The notes beneath the pieces are model-generated. The model was not told the origin of the DNA. It searched no databases and worked only from the letters and a program-made list of their open reading frames with translations. Positions 42,300 through 50,138 of a stretch of 64,000 bases of DNA are shown piece after piece; positions within the stretch are counted from its first letter, which is position 1; each line of letters begins with the position of its first letter. Made by a program: the position numbers and the translations under genes. Origin of the DNA: Streptomyces sp. DH12. GTDB taxonomy: Bacteria > Actinomycetota > Actinomycetes > Streptomycetales > Streptomycetaceae. The DNA lies in assembly GCF_020873895.1 (NCBI RefSeq), contig NZ_JAHWGT010000015.1, forward strand, positions 1 to 64,000. The letters run 5' to 3'.

Positions 42300-42818
42300 T
42301 CAGCCCTTGACGCGGAGCTCGACGAGGACCGTCGGCCCGGTCGGCGGGGTGCCGGCGAGACCGACGCCCTTCACGGTGTTCTCGCCGACCTCGACTGTCT
42401 TCTTGGTGCCGTCGGCGGTCAGGTCCGCCGAGACGGCGACGTCACCGGTGACGATGCCGTAGACCTTGGGCAGCTCCAAAGTGAGGAAGCCGGCCGAGCC
42501 CGTGACCTTGAAGCAGTACTGGCCGCGGGTGGTCTGCCCCGGGTGCTGCAGCGACGTCTGCACCTGGATGTCGCGGGCGTCCGCGCAGTCGGCCAGCAGG
42601 ATGTGACCGTCGCCCTTGATGAGCTTGATCCCCTGCTCGTCCAGGACCTTCGCGGCCTGCGGATAGTCGAACGTCTCCACCGCAATGGGCGGAACAGAGC
42701 CGTCCGCTTTTCCGTCTCCGGGGGCCGCGGTGGCCACACCGATGGCGGACACACCCACAAGAACGGACGCAGCCCCGGCGGCGCCCACAAGAAGCGCCCT
42801 GCGCGTACGAAGTATCAC
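42300..42818 (-). CDS. Secreted hypothetical protein
   Basis: A 172-residue protein with a signal peptide (RTRRALLVGAAGAASVLVGVSAIGVATAA) and a beta-rich mature part with two cysteines (LLADCADARD, QYCFKVTG) that could form a disulfide. I do not recognise the family. It starts at a GTG at 42818 preceded by AAGGG and is divergent from the ALF-repeat gene, with a shared promoter region containing an inverted repeat. Confidence 0.75.
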   Translation of the reverse strand: MILRTRRALLVGAAGAASVLVGVSAIGVATAAPGDGKADGSVPPIAVETFDYPQAAKVLDEQGIKLIKGDGHILLADCADARDIQVQTSLQHPGQTTRGQYCFKVTGSAGFLTLELPKVYGIVTGDVAVSADLTADGTKKTVEVGENTVKGVGLAGTPPTGPTVLVELRVKG

Positions 42819-42951
42819 CAGTAAAACCCTTCGGAGTTGCGCACCGACGAAATGGCGGGCGCAAGAGGAACAGGAAGTCGGTCGCCCCGAAACCTACCAG
42901 TTCCCGTTACGGCACCTCGATGTGATGACCCATCGTGACCTGCGCTTCGGC

Positions 42952-42973
42952 CGCCGATCGGCGTTTCGCCGAT
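42952..42973. promoter_or_regulatory. CGCCGAT repeat cluster in the divergent promoter
   Basis: CGCCGAT occurs twice and its complement once: a 12-bp palindrome CGCCGATCGGCG (42952-42963) is followed after TTT by CGCCGAT (42967-42973). It lies between the secreted protein (start 42818) and the ALF-repeat gene (start 43079). Confidence 0.45.
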
Positions 42974-43078
42974 GCCGACTCCACCGGCTGTCCGATCCAT
43001 CACCGGGATATGCTCACGCTTCTGCTGCGGTCCCGCAACTGACCATCGGGACCGCTGAACTGACCCAGAGAGAGTGGA

Positions 43079-46000
43079 ATGGTGAGAGATAACCTCTGCT
43101 TCGCAAGAGCGAGGGGAAAATGGGGGACGGGCGTACGCGCGCTGGGTCTCACCGTCATGCCTTTGGTGTTGACCATCGGACTGCTCGGCCCGGAGACGGC
43201 CGCGGCAGCCGGCGGCACACCGGTGTCCGACGCCGATCGCGCCCGCGTGGTCGAACTCTGGCTGTCCGGCGGCCCGGTGGTGAAGGAGGCCGCCGAGATC
43301 GCCATGCTCGGCACTGACGCCGACGTCCGCAGGTTCCTCGCGGAGGAGGCCGATCCCGCCGTCGAGGCGGACGAGCGCATCCGGACCACGCGGGCTTTCG
43401 AATCCGGCGGCCCCGTGCTGCGCGAGGCGGCGTACGCCGCCATCACATCCGACTCGCGTGCGCACATACAGGCGTTCCTCAAGGACGGCTGGAAGGCCCC
43501 GTACGAGTCGGACCTGCGGGTGCGCGCGACGCAGATCGCCTCCACGGGCGGCCCCACCGTCATGGAGGCCGGCAAGGCCGCGCTCAGCGGCACGACCGAG
43601 GACGTACGGAAGTTCCTGGAGCACGACCAGTACACGGCTCAGGAGTCCGACGACCGGATCCGGGTCATGCAGATCATGAACGCCGGTGGTCCCGCCACGA
43701 AGGAGGCCGCCGCAGTCGCCCTGCGCGGATCCATCGACGACGTGCGGGAGTTCCTGGCCGTCGGGCAGAACATTGCCCGCTCCCGCGACCAGGAGCGGGC
43801 CACCATCACCCAGCTCGCCGAGCAGGCGGAGAAGGCCGGCGCGGTCGCCAAGCGCGAGACCAAGGCTGCCCAGGCCGCCTCCAAGCGCGCGGTCGAAGCC
43901 TCCAACCTGGCCAGATTGGAGGCCCTGAAGGCCGCCGAGGCCACCAAGAAGGCCGGTGCCGACGCGAGGCGCTCCGCCAAGGCCGCCGGCGAGGCCGCCG
44001 ACGCCGCCGCGGGTGCTGCCAATGCCGCCCAGCAGGCCATCGGGGCCGCGCAGAAGGCGAACCACGCCGCGCGCATGGCCTCCACCGCCGCCGCGAACGC
44101 CGCCGCCGCCGCGTCCGCCGCCGCCGGTGCCGCTTCCCGTGCGCGTGACGCGGCTGCCGCCGCGGCGACCGACAAGAACCAGGCCGAGGCCGCGCGCCGC
44201 GCCGCCGTGGACGCGAGCAACGCCGCCCACGCCGCGAAGCGGTCCGAGGAGGCCGCCACCCAGGTGATCGTCGCGGCCCGTGCCGCCGGCGCCGCGGCGC
44301 ACGCCGCCATCAGCGCCAGCGGCAACGCCGACGCCGCCGCCGACGCCGCCGACGCCGCCGCCGGCAGCGCCGGAGTGGCCGGCGCCGAGGCCAAGCGGGC
44401 CAAGCAGTGGGCCGCGACCGCCCGTAGCAACGCCGCGGAGTCCCGCCGTGCCGCGGCCGCGGCGCGCGACCTCGCCTACAAGGCCGCCACCGCCGCGGAA
44501 CGCGCGCGTGACGCCGCCGCTTCCGCCGCGAAGCACGCCGAGGAGGCGGCAGCTGCCGCCCGGAAGGCGGCGGAGCACGCGGGTGAGGCCGCCAAGGCCG
44601 CCACCGAGTCCGCCGCCCACGCCAAGGCCGCCAAGGTGGCCGCGGACCAGGCGACGGCCGCCGTGGCGAAGGCCCGCGAGGTCCACGCCATCGCCGTGGA
44701 GATCGAGGCGGAGGAGCTGAGGACCCGCACGAACGGCGGCATCCAGCAGGCGCGCCTGGAGCGCCTGCAGGAGACGCACCTGGAGGCCCTCACCAAGGAG
44801 GAGGTGGCGACTGCCAAGTCGATCGACGCGGAGGCCGTGCGGCTCGCCGCCGAGGCCGCGAAGCCCGGCGCCGACCTGGCCGACGTCGCGGCGAAGGGCC
44901 GCAAGGTCGCCTTCCTCGCCATGAAGACCCGCGGCCCCTGGAGCCGGGCGGCCGCCAAGGGCGCCCTCTCCGGCTCCGACGCCGTGGTCCGGGAGTACCT
45001 CACCACCGGTTGGAAGAAGGCCGCCGAGCAGGACGACCGCGCCATGCTCACCACCCTCGCCGTGGACAGCGAGCTCACCGGCGTCCGGGACGGCGCGGCC
45101 GAGGCCCTCAAGGGCGACGCCGCGCAGGTCTCGGCGTTCCTGCGGGCCGGCGTGGACGACGCCGGCCTCATCGACTACCGCATCCGCGTCACGCAGATCG
45201 CCGAGGCGGGCGGCGCCGAAGTGAAGGACGCCGCCCGCACGGCACTGGTCGACGGGTCGGCGGGCGCGCTGCGCGCCTTCCTCAACGACGGGCAGTTCCT
45301 CGCCCGCGAGAGCGACGACCGGATCAAGGCGACGCAGCTCGCGACCACCGGTGGTCCGGAGACGAAGGCCGCGGCCCGCATCGCGCTGGAGGGCACCTCC
45401 GCCGCCGTCAGCGAGTTCGTCGAGGTCGGCCAGTACTCGACGGCACGCCGCGACCAGCTCACCGCGGCCCACAACGCGGTCGTGAACCAGCTCATCGCCG
45501 AGGCGGCCCAGACCGCCGCCCTGGCGCAGAAGGACGCCTACGAGGCCGCCGTCGTCGCCGCGAACGCGATCAAGGCCGCCGGTGACGCGAAGAAGTGGGC
45601 GGCCGAGGCCACCAAGTCCGCCGGCGAGGCGAAGAACCACGCCGCCGAGGCGGCCAAGCAGGCCAAGGCCGCGTCCGCCTCCGCCGCCGAGGCCGCGAAG
45701 TCGGCGCGCGCCGCCGATCTGGCGGCCACCTCCGCCGAGCGGGACGCCAGGACCGCGGAGACCGCCGCCGTCCGCGCCACGGTCTCCGCGGCCTCGGCGA
45801 CGGCATCGGCGAACGCCGCGTACGCCTATGCCGAGGACGCCCGCCGCTCAGCGCTGTCCGCCGGCGAGAACGCCGCCGTGGCAGCCAAGGCGTACGAGAA
45901 CGCCTTCGACTCCTACCGCACCAAGCTGTACAAGGAGGAGCAGGAGCGCCTGCGTCTGGAGGCCCTGCGCCGCAAGCGGGACGAGCCACTGAGCCAGGAG

Positions 46001-46609
46001 GAGAAGCTCGTCATCAACTACCTCCGCAAGGCCGTCGGTGCCGGTGCGTCGGGGGAGAAGCAGGACGCGATCGACCTCGGCCTCGAGTGGGTCCTGGGCA
46101 AGGGCAACCGCACCGACTACTTCCTCGCGGGTGACGAGTTCACCGAGCACCTGCGCGGGGACCACTCCATGGACGTGGTGCGCCAGGAGATGCTCGCCAA
46201 GATCATGAAGGGGTACGACCACGACAAGGGCGGCTACTCGGTCCTCGGCAAGGAGGGCGTGGGCCGCCTCGCCACCGACCTGCTGGACGTGGCGACCCTG
46301 GGCTACACCGCGCGCAAGCGGCATGAGCAGAGCAACGGCCGGTACGGCACGTCGGCATCCGTCTTCGTCGGGTCGTACAACTACGAGTACGAGGTGCTGT
46401 CCCGCGACAGCGCGCGCGGTACGGTCAAGGTGCGGATCACGATCACCAACGAGACGACGATCAACTCGTCCGTCCACCCGCCCTTCCTGCGGAAGGAGTG
46501 GGACAAGTACATAGGTGAGCCCCTCAACGATCTCGCCGACAGGTTCGACGGGCCGCTGCGGACCAAGAAGCAGACGGCGATCTGGGAGGAGGAGCTGAAG
46601 ACGCCATGA
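43079..46609 (+). CDS. Secreted ALF-repeat protein with alanine-rich coiled coils
   Basis: A 1176-residue protein with a signal peptide (about residues 18-45, TAAAA). Two blocks of four repeats of about 42 residues (50-238 and 608-792) follow the pattern D-RI-ATQIA-tGGP-kEAA--AL-G---dV--FL, i.e. the ALF (Ala-Leu-Phe) repeats reported in actinobacterial polymorphic-toxin-like proteins. Each block precedes a very Ala-rich coiled coil (240-545 and 793-970). The C-terminal 200 residues form a separate domain (VIRITITNETTINSS-like beta strands) that I cannot assign. It overlaps the next gene by ATGA. A toxin role is possible, not shown. Confidence 0.82.
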   Translation: MVRDNLCFARARGKWGTGVRALGLTVMPLVLTIGLLGPETAAAAGGTPVSDADRARVVELWLSGGPVVKEAAEIAMLGTDADVRRFLAEEADPAVEADERIRTTRAFESGGPVLREAAYAAITSDSRAHIQAFLKDGWKAPYESDLRVRATQIASTGGPTVMEAGKAALSGTTEDVRKFLEHDQYTAQESDDRIRVMQIMNAGGPATKEAAAVALRGSIDDVREFLAVGQNIARSRDQERATITQLAEQAEKAGAVAKRETKAAQAASKRAVEASNLARLEALKAAEATKKAGADARRSAKAAGEAADAAAGAANAAQQAIGAAQKANHAARMASTAAANAAAAASAAAGAASRARDAAAAAATDKNQAEAARRAAVDASNAAHAAKRSEEAATQVIVAARAAGAAAHAAISASGNADAAADAADAAAGSAGVAGAEAKRAKQWAATARSNAAESRRAAAAARDLAYKAATAAERARDAAASAAKHAEEAAAAARKAAEHAGEAAKAATESAAHAKAAKVAADQATAAVAKAREVHAIAVEIEAEELRTRTNGGIQQARLERLQETHLEALTKEEVATAKSIDAEAVRLAAEAAKPGADLADVAAKGRKVAFLAMKTRGPWSRAAAKGALSGSDAVVREYLTTGWKKAAEQDDRAMLTTLAVDSELTGVRDGAAEALKGDAAQVSAFLRAGVDDAGLIDYRIRVTQIAEAGGAEVKDAARTALVDGSAGALRAFLNDGQFLARESDDRIKATQLATTGGPETKAAARIALEGTSAAVSEFVEVGQYSTARRDQLTAAHNAVVNQLIAEAAQTAALAQKDAYEAAVVAANAIKAAGDAKKWAAEATKSAGEAKNHAAEAAKQAKAASASAAEAAKSARAADLAATSAERDARTAETAAVRATVSAASATASANAAYAYAEDARRSALSAGENAAVAAKAYENAFDSYRTKLYKEEQERLRLEALRRKRDEPLSQEEKLVINYLRKAVGAGASGEKQDAIDLGLEWVLGKGNRTDYFLAGDEFTEHLRGDHSMDVVRQEMLAKIMKGYDHDKGGYSVLGKEGVGRLATDLLDVATLGYTARKRHEQSNGRYGTSASVFVGSYNYEYEVLSRDSARGTVKVRITITNETTINSSVHPPFLRKEWDKYIGEPLNDLADRFDGPLRTKKQTAIWEEELKTP

Positions 46610-47097
46610 CCAGCAACAGGCGGACACGGACCGCCGGCCTCCTGGCGGCCCTCGCCCTGACGGTCTCGCTGACCTCGACCGGCTGCTTCGCGCGGTACTC
46701 GGCGTGCGGTGAGGAGGGGCCGCGCCCGCAGGGGCTGTCGGCGCGGGACCTGACCGGGACGTACGAGGGCTCCCCGTTCGGGACGCTCACCATCGCGGCG
46801 GACGGCACGTTCACGGCGTCCGACTGGCCGCACCCGGACGACGACCCGGTCTCGGAGCGCTCCAGGAAGGTCGCCGAGGGAGAGGGCACCTGGGAGCTGA
46901 ACCAGGACCGCGAGCTCGGAGGGGACCTGAGCCTGCGGTTCGACCTCCTCTCCGGTGGGGTCTGGCGGACCGCTCCCGGCGGCGGCGGCTTCGGGTACCA
47001 CCTGAACGTCACCGGCACCCGCGCGGAGCCCCGGCTGTACCGGTTCGCCGGCGACCCGGACGTCTGCGACTTCCACGGCTTCACGCGCCGGAAGTGA
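46606..47097 (+). CDS. Lipoprotein coupled to the ALF-repeat gene
   Basis: A 163-residue lipoprotein. The lipobox is LTSTGC (Cys27) after a typical signal sequence. The mature part (LSARDLTGTYEGSPFGTLTIAADGTFTASDWP) looks like a small beta-barrel found in many streptomycete lipoproteins. The ATG overlaps the ALF-gene stop (ATGA), so both are made together. It may anchor or protect against the upstream protein; an immunity role is inferred from position only. Confidence 0.8.
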   Translation: MTSNRRTRTAGLLAALALTVSLTSTGCFARYSACGEEGPRPQGLSARDLTGTYEGSPFGTLTIAADGTFTASDWPHPDDDPVSERSRKVAEGEGTWELNQDRELGGDLSLRFDLLSGGVWRTAPGGGGFGYHLNVTGTRAEPRLYRFAGDPDVCDFHGFTRRK

Positions 47098-47101
47098 GCC
47101 A

Positions 47102-47143
47102 CGCCGAAGCCCCCCGCACCACTCGGTGCGGGGGGCTTCGGCG
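47102..47143. terminator. Bidirectional terminator before purA
   Basis: A perfect 19-bp stem (47102-47120 with 47125-47143) and a 4-nt loop, between the convergent lipoprotein and purA genes. Confidence 0.88.
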
Positions 47144-47163
47144 TGCGGGGCCGCGCGGCGGGC

Positions 47164-48447
47164 CTACAGGAACGAGTTGATCTCGATCGTCTCGGTGCGG
47201 CCGGGGCCGACGCCGATGGCGGAGATCGGGGCGCCCGACATCTCCTCCAGCGCCTTCACGTAGGCCTGCGCGTTCTTCGGCAGGTCGGAGAAGGTCTTGG
47301 CCTTGGAGATGTCCTCGGACCAGCCCGGCAGGTACTCGTAGACGGGCTTCGCGTGGTGGAAGTCGGTCTGCGAGTAGGGCAGCTCCTCGACGCGCCGGCC
47401 GTCGATCTCGTACGCGACGCATACGGGGATCTGCTCCCAGCCGGTCAGGACGTCCAGCTTGGTGAGGAAGAAGTCCGTCAGGCCGTTCACGCGGGTGGCG
47501 TACCGGGCGATGACCGCGTCGAACCAGCCGCAGCGGCGGTCGCGGCCGGTGGTGACGCCGCGCTCGCCGCCGATGCGGCGCAGCGCCTCGCCGTCCTCGT
47601 CGAACAGCTCCGTCGGGAACGGGCCGGCGCCGACGCGGGTCGTGTACGCCTTGAGGATGCCGATGACACGGCTGATCTTCGTCGGTCCGACGCCGGCGCC
47701 GGTGCAGGCGCCGCCGGCGGTCGGGTTGCTGGAGGTGACGAAGGGGTACGTGCCGTGGTCGACGTCGAGCAGCGTGCCCTGGCCGCCCTCGAAGAGGACG
47801 ACCTTGCCGGCGTCGATGGCGTCGTTGAGGATCAGCGTCGTGTCGGCGACGTAGGGGCGGATCTGCTCCGCGTAGCCGAGCATCTCCTCGACGATCTTGT
47901 CGGCCTCGATCGCGCGGCGGTTGAAGACCTTTGCGAGGAGCTGGTTCTTCTGCTCCAGGGCCGCTTCGACCTTCTGGGCGAGGATCGACTCGTCGTAGAG
48001 GTCCTGGACGCGGATGCCGACGCGGTTGATCTTGTCGGCGTACGTCGGGCCGATGCCGCGGCCGGTCGTGCCGATCTTCCGCTTGCCGAGGAACCGTTCC
48101 GTCACCTTGTCGAGGGTGACGTTGTACGGCGTGATCAGATGGGCGTTTCCGCTGATCAGGAGCTTCGAGGTGTCGACGCCCCGATCGTTGAGCCCGCTCA
48201 GCTCGGAGAGCAGGACCGCCGGGTCGACGACGACACCGTTTCCGATCACCGGGGTGCATCCCGGGGAGAGGATTCCGGAGGGAAGGAGATGCAGCGCATA
48301 CTTCTGGTCGCCTACGACAACCGTGTGACCGGCGTTGTTGCCGCCCTGGTATCGCACCACGTAGTCGACGGATCCACCGAGGAGATCGGTGGCCTTCCCC
48401 TTGCCCTCGTCACCCCACTGAGCACCGAGCAGCACAAGTGCGGGCAC
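47164..48447 (-). CDS. purA: Adenylosuccinate synthetase
   Basis: A 427-residue enzyme that makes adenylosuccinate from IMP and aspartate with GTP, the first step from IMP to AMP. The P-loop [11 protein letters not shown], the phosphate/IMP loop GNGVVVDP, the switch loop [14 protein letters not shown] and the base-specificity motif TKLDVLTG are complete. The GTG at 48447 follows GGAAGGGG. It is the only housekeeping gene inside the accessory 42-53 kb region and lies between the two putative exported-protein modules. Confidence 0.97.
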   Translation of the reverse strand: MPALVLLGAQWGDEGKGKATDLLGGSVDYVVRYQGGNNAGHTVVVGDQKYALHLLPSGILSPGCTPVIGNGVVVDPAVLLSELSGLNDRGVDTSKLLISGNAHLITPYNVTLDKVTERFLGKRKIGTTGRGIGPTYADKINRVGIRVQDLYDESILAQKVEAALEQKNQLLAKVFNRRAIEADKIVEEMLGYAEQIRPYVADTTLILNDAIDAGKVVLFEGGQGTLLDVDHGTYPFVTSSNPTAGGACTGAGVGPTKISRVIGILKAYTTRVGAGPFPTELFDEDGEALRRIGGERGVTTGRDRRCGWFDAVIARYATRVNGLTDFFLTKLDVLTGWEQIPVCVAYEIDGRRVEELPYSQTDFHHAKPVYEYLPGWSEDISKAKTFSDLPKNAQAYVKALEEMSGAPISAIGVGPGRTETIEINSFL

Positions 48448-48559
48448 AGGCGTACACCCCTTCCGGGCGGGGCATGTCCAAGGCCAGGGGCGGAGAACGT
48501 CGTACGGCGGTGTACGACGCGCAGCCTGAGCCGATGGACCGGTGCCCCGGAATAGACGA

Positions 48560-48587
48560 AGCCCCTGGCGCAATAGCGCAAGGGGCT
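48560..48587. promoter_or_regulatory. Stem-loop between purA and the next gene
   Basis: AGCCCCTGGCGC and GCGCAAGGGGCT form a 12-bp stem with one mismatch and a 4-nt loop. It lies upstream of both divergent genes, so it could be part of the purA leader or a 5' structure of the plus-strand gene. Confidence 0.4.
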
Positions 48588-48621
48588 CTTGCACAAAGAT
48601 GCTACCCGAGGAAGGACCGAG

Positions 48622-49494
48622 GTGTCGGCTTCCGACCAGCTGCTGGTGGTCATCGACCCGGTCGCGCGCCGCACCGACGGCGAGTCCGTACGGATCGCGA
48701 AGGACGTGCTGTGCGCCGGGGCGCCCGCCAGGGTGTGCCTCCCCGACACCCCGGACGAGTTCGCGAGGGCCCTGGCGCGGCGGGGTTCCCGGCGGCCCGT
48801 GGTGATCGGCGACGACCGGGCGCTGGTGCGTGCGGTGGGCCTGCTGCACGGGGCCGGGGAGGCGGACGGGCCCGCCCTGTCGCTGGTGCCGGTGGGGCCG
48901 CGCGAGTCGGTGCGGCTGGCCGTGTCGCTGGGCGTGCCGCCGGGCGCGGTGACCGCGGCGCGGGCGGTGCTCGACGGGGTGGAGCGGCGACTGGACCTGC
49001 TGGTGGACGACGGGGGCGGGGTGGTCGTGGGCGGCCTGCGCATCCCCGACGGGCCGCCCCGGCCCAGGCCGCCGGGTGCGCCGGAGTCGCGGTTCCGGCC
49101 CGGCGGGGGCGACCCGCTCGGGCCGACGGTGTGGGGCACCTGCCGGTCGCTGGTGCGGACCCTGGTGGGCCCGGTGCCGCCGCGCGTCCCGCAGACGCGG
49201 GGGCACCGGCTGCGGGTGGAGGCGGACGGGCGGCTGCTGCGCGACGTCGACGACCCGGTGGAGGGCGTCACGGTGGTGTCGCGGGACGGTACGGCGGAGG
49301 TCGTCGTACGGCCCCGGGCCGCGGAGCCCCTGCGGTGGGCGGCCCGCACGGTCACGGTGACGGGCGTCGCGGGGAAGGGCTTCCACTACCGGGCGGACGC
49401 CGAACCGTCCGGCCCGGTGCCCGCCCGGACGTGGACGGTCCGCCCGGCGGCCTGGTCCCTCCTGGTCCCGGCCCCCGCGCCGCGCCGGGGCTGA
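48622..49494 (+). CDS. Diacylglycerol kinase-like catalytic domain protein
   Basis: A 290-residue protein starting [18 protein letters not shown] with a region ([20 protein letters not shown]...LSLVPVG) that corresponds to the GGDGT/NDFAR fold of diacylglycerol/sphingosine kinases, but the catalytic glycine triplet is GDDRAL and no NDFAR-type motif is found. It may be an inactive or divergent lipid kinase relative. The GTG at 48622 has AAGGA 6 nt upstream. Divergent from purA; it precedes the exported-protein cassette. Confidence 0.65.
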   Translation: MSASDQLLVVIDPVARRTDGESVRIAKDVLCAGAPARVCLPDTPDEFARALARRGSRRPVVIGDDRALVRAVGLLHGAGEADGPALSLVPVGPRESVRLAVSLGVPPGAVTAARAVLDGVERRLDLLVDDGGGVVVGGLRIPDGPPRPRPPGAPESRFRPGGGDPLGPTVWGTCRSLVRTLVGPVPPRVPQTRGHRLRVEADGRLLRDVDDPVEGVTVVSRDGTAEVVVRPRAAEPLRWAARTVTVTGVAGKGFHYRADAEPSGPVPARTWTVRPAAWSLLVPAPAPRRG

Positions 49495-49543
49495 ACCGGC
49501 GCCACTCCGGCCCCGGGAGCACGGGCCCCTTTTGCACGATCTT

Positions 49544-49563
49544 TATGCCCATGAACGGGCATA
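49544..49563. promoter_or_regulatory. Inverted repeat upstream of the WXG-type cassette
   Basis: TATGCCC-N6-GGGCATA, perfect 7-bp arms, 50 nt after the preceding stop and about 50 bp upstream of a promoter candidate (GGGACA at 49594-49599, 18 bp, TAGGTT at 49618-49623). Confidence 0.5.
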
Positions 49564-49688
49564 TCGCGTTGCTCTGCATTCCGCCGGCGGGGCGGGACAG
49601 CGCGTCGTTCCGATTGCTAGGTTGGCGCGGAGCAACGAATCAGGGAATGCAGGAGTCACCAAGGCTTGGCGCGGGGGAAGGAGCCTTC

Positions 49689-50138
49689 ATGGCCTGGGAC
49701 GAATGGGAACAGCTGAAGAACGAGGCCGCCGGGAAAACGTCGACGGCGATGCAACTGAACCGCGTTCCCGACGAGCCGGGGTCCGCCCCCCAGGGCGGCG
49801 ACCTCAAGGTCGACCAGCAGGACCTGGCGGCCGTCGGCGACAGCGCGTTCAAGCTCTTCGACAAGCTGGGCAAGCACGGGCGCGACGCCTGGTCGGTCAG
49901 CCAGAGCGCCGCCAAGGACCTGTCGACGCAGGGCTTCGCGATCGGCGGGGCCCTCGACCACGTACAGCAACGCTGGGAGAAGCAGCTCCAGTCACTGCTG
50001 GACGCCTGCGCGCACATCTCCAACCACATGGACTTCACGAAGAACGCACACGCGGGCGACGAATACCACATCACCACCACGATGAGCAGTATCGCGACCC
50101 TGGACGAGGGCTTCACCGAAAGGACGCAGCGCCGATGA
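49689..50138 (+). CDS. Small ESX-partner-like protein
   Basis: A 149-residue helical protein (MAWDEWEQLKNEAAGKTSTAMQLNRVP...), no signal peptide, with central heptad-like helices (AAVGDSAFKLFDKLGKHGRDAWSVSQSAAKDLSTQG). This size and layout match secreted helical partners of type VII (ESX) systems, though no clear YxxxD/E signal is seen. The ATG at 49689 has GGAAGGAG upstream. It overlaps the next gene by ATGA, so it is coupled to it. Confidence 0.7.
   Translation: MAWDEWEQLKNEAAGKTSTAMQLNRVPDEPGSAPQGGDLKVDQQDLAAVGDSAFKLFDKLGKHGRDAWSVSQSAAKDLSTQGFAIGGALDHVQQRWEKQLQSLLDACAHISNHMDFTKNAHAGDEYHITTTMSSIATLDEGFTERTQRR

Noticed and set aside
42815-45640. 941-codon open frame antisense to the ALF-repeat gene
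   Set aside because: Arises from the GCC/GCG-rich codons of the alanine-rich protein; glycine/arginine-rich with no motif.
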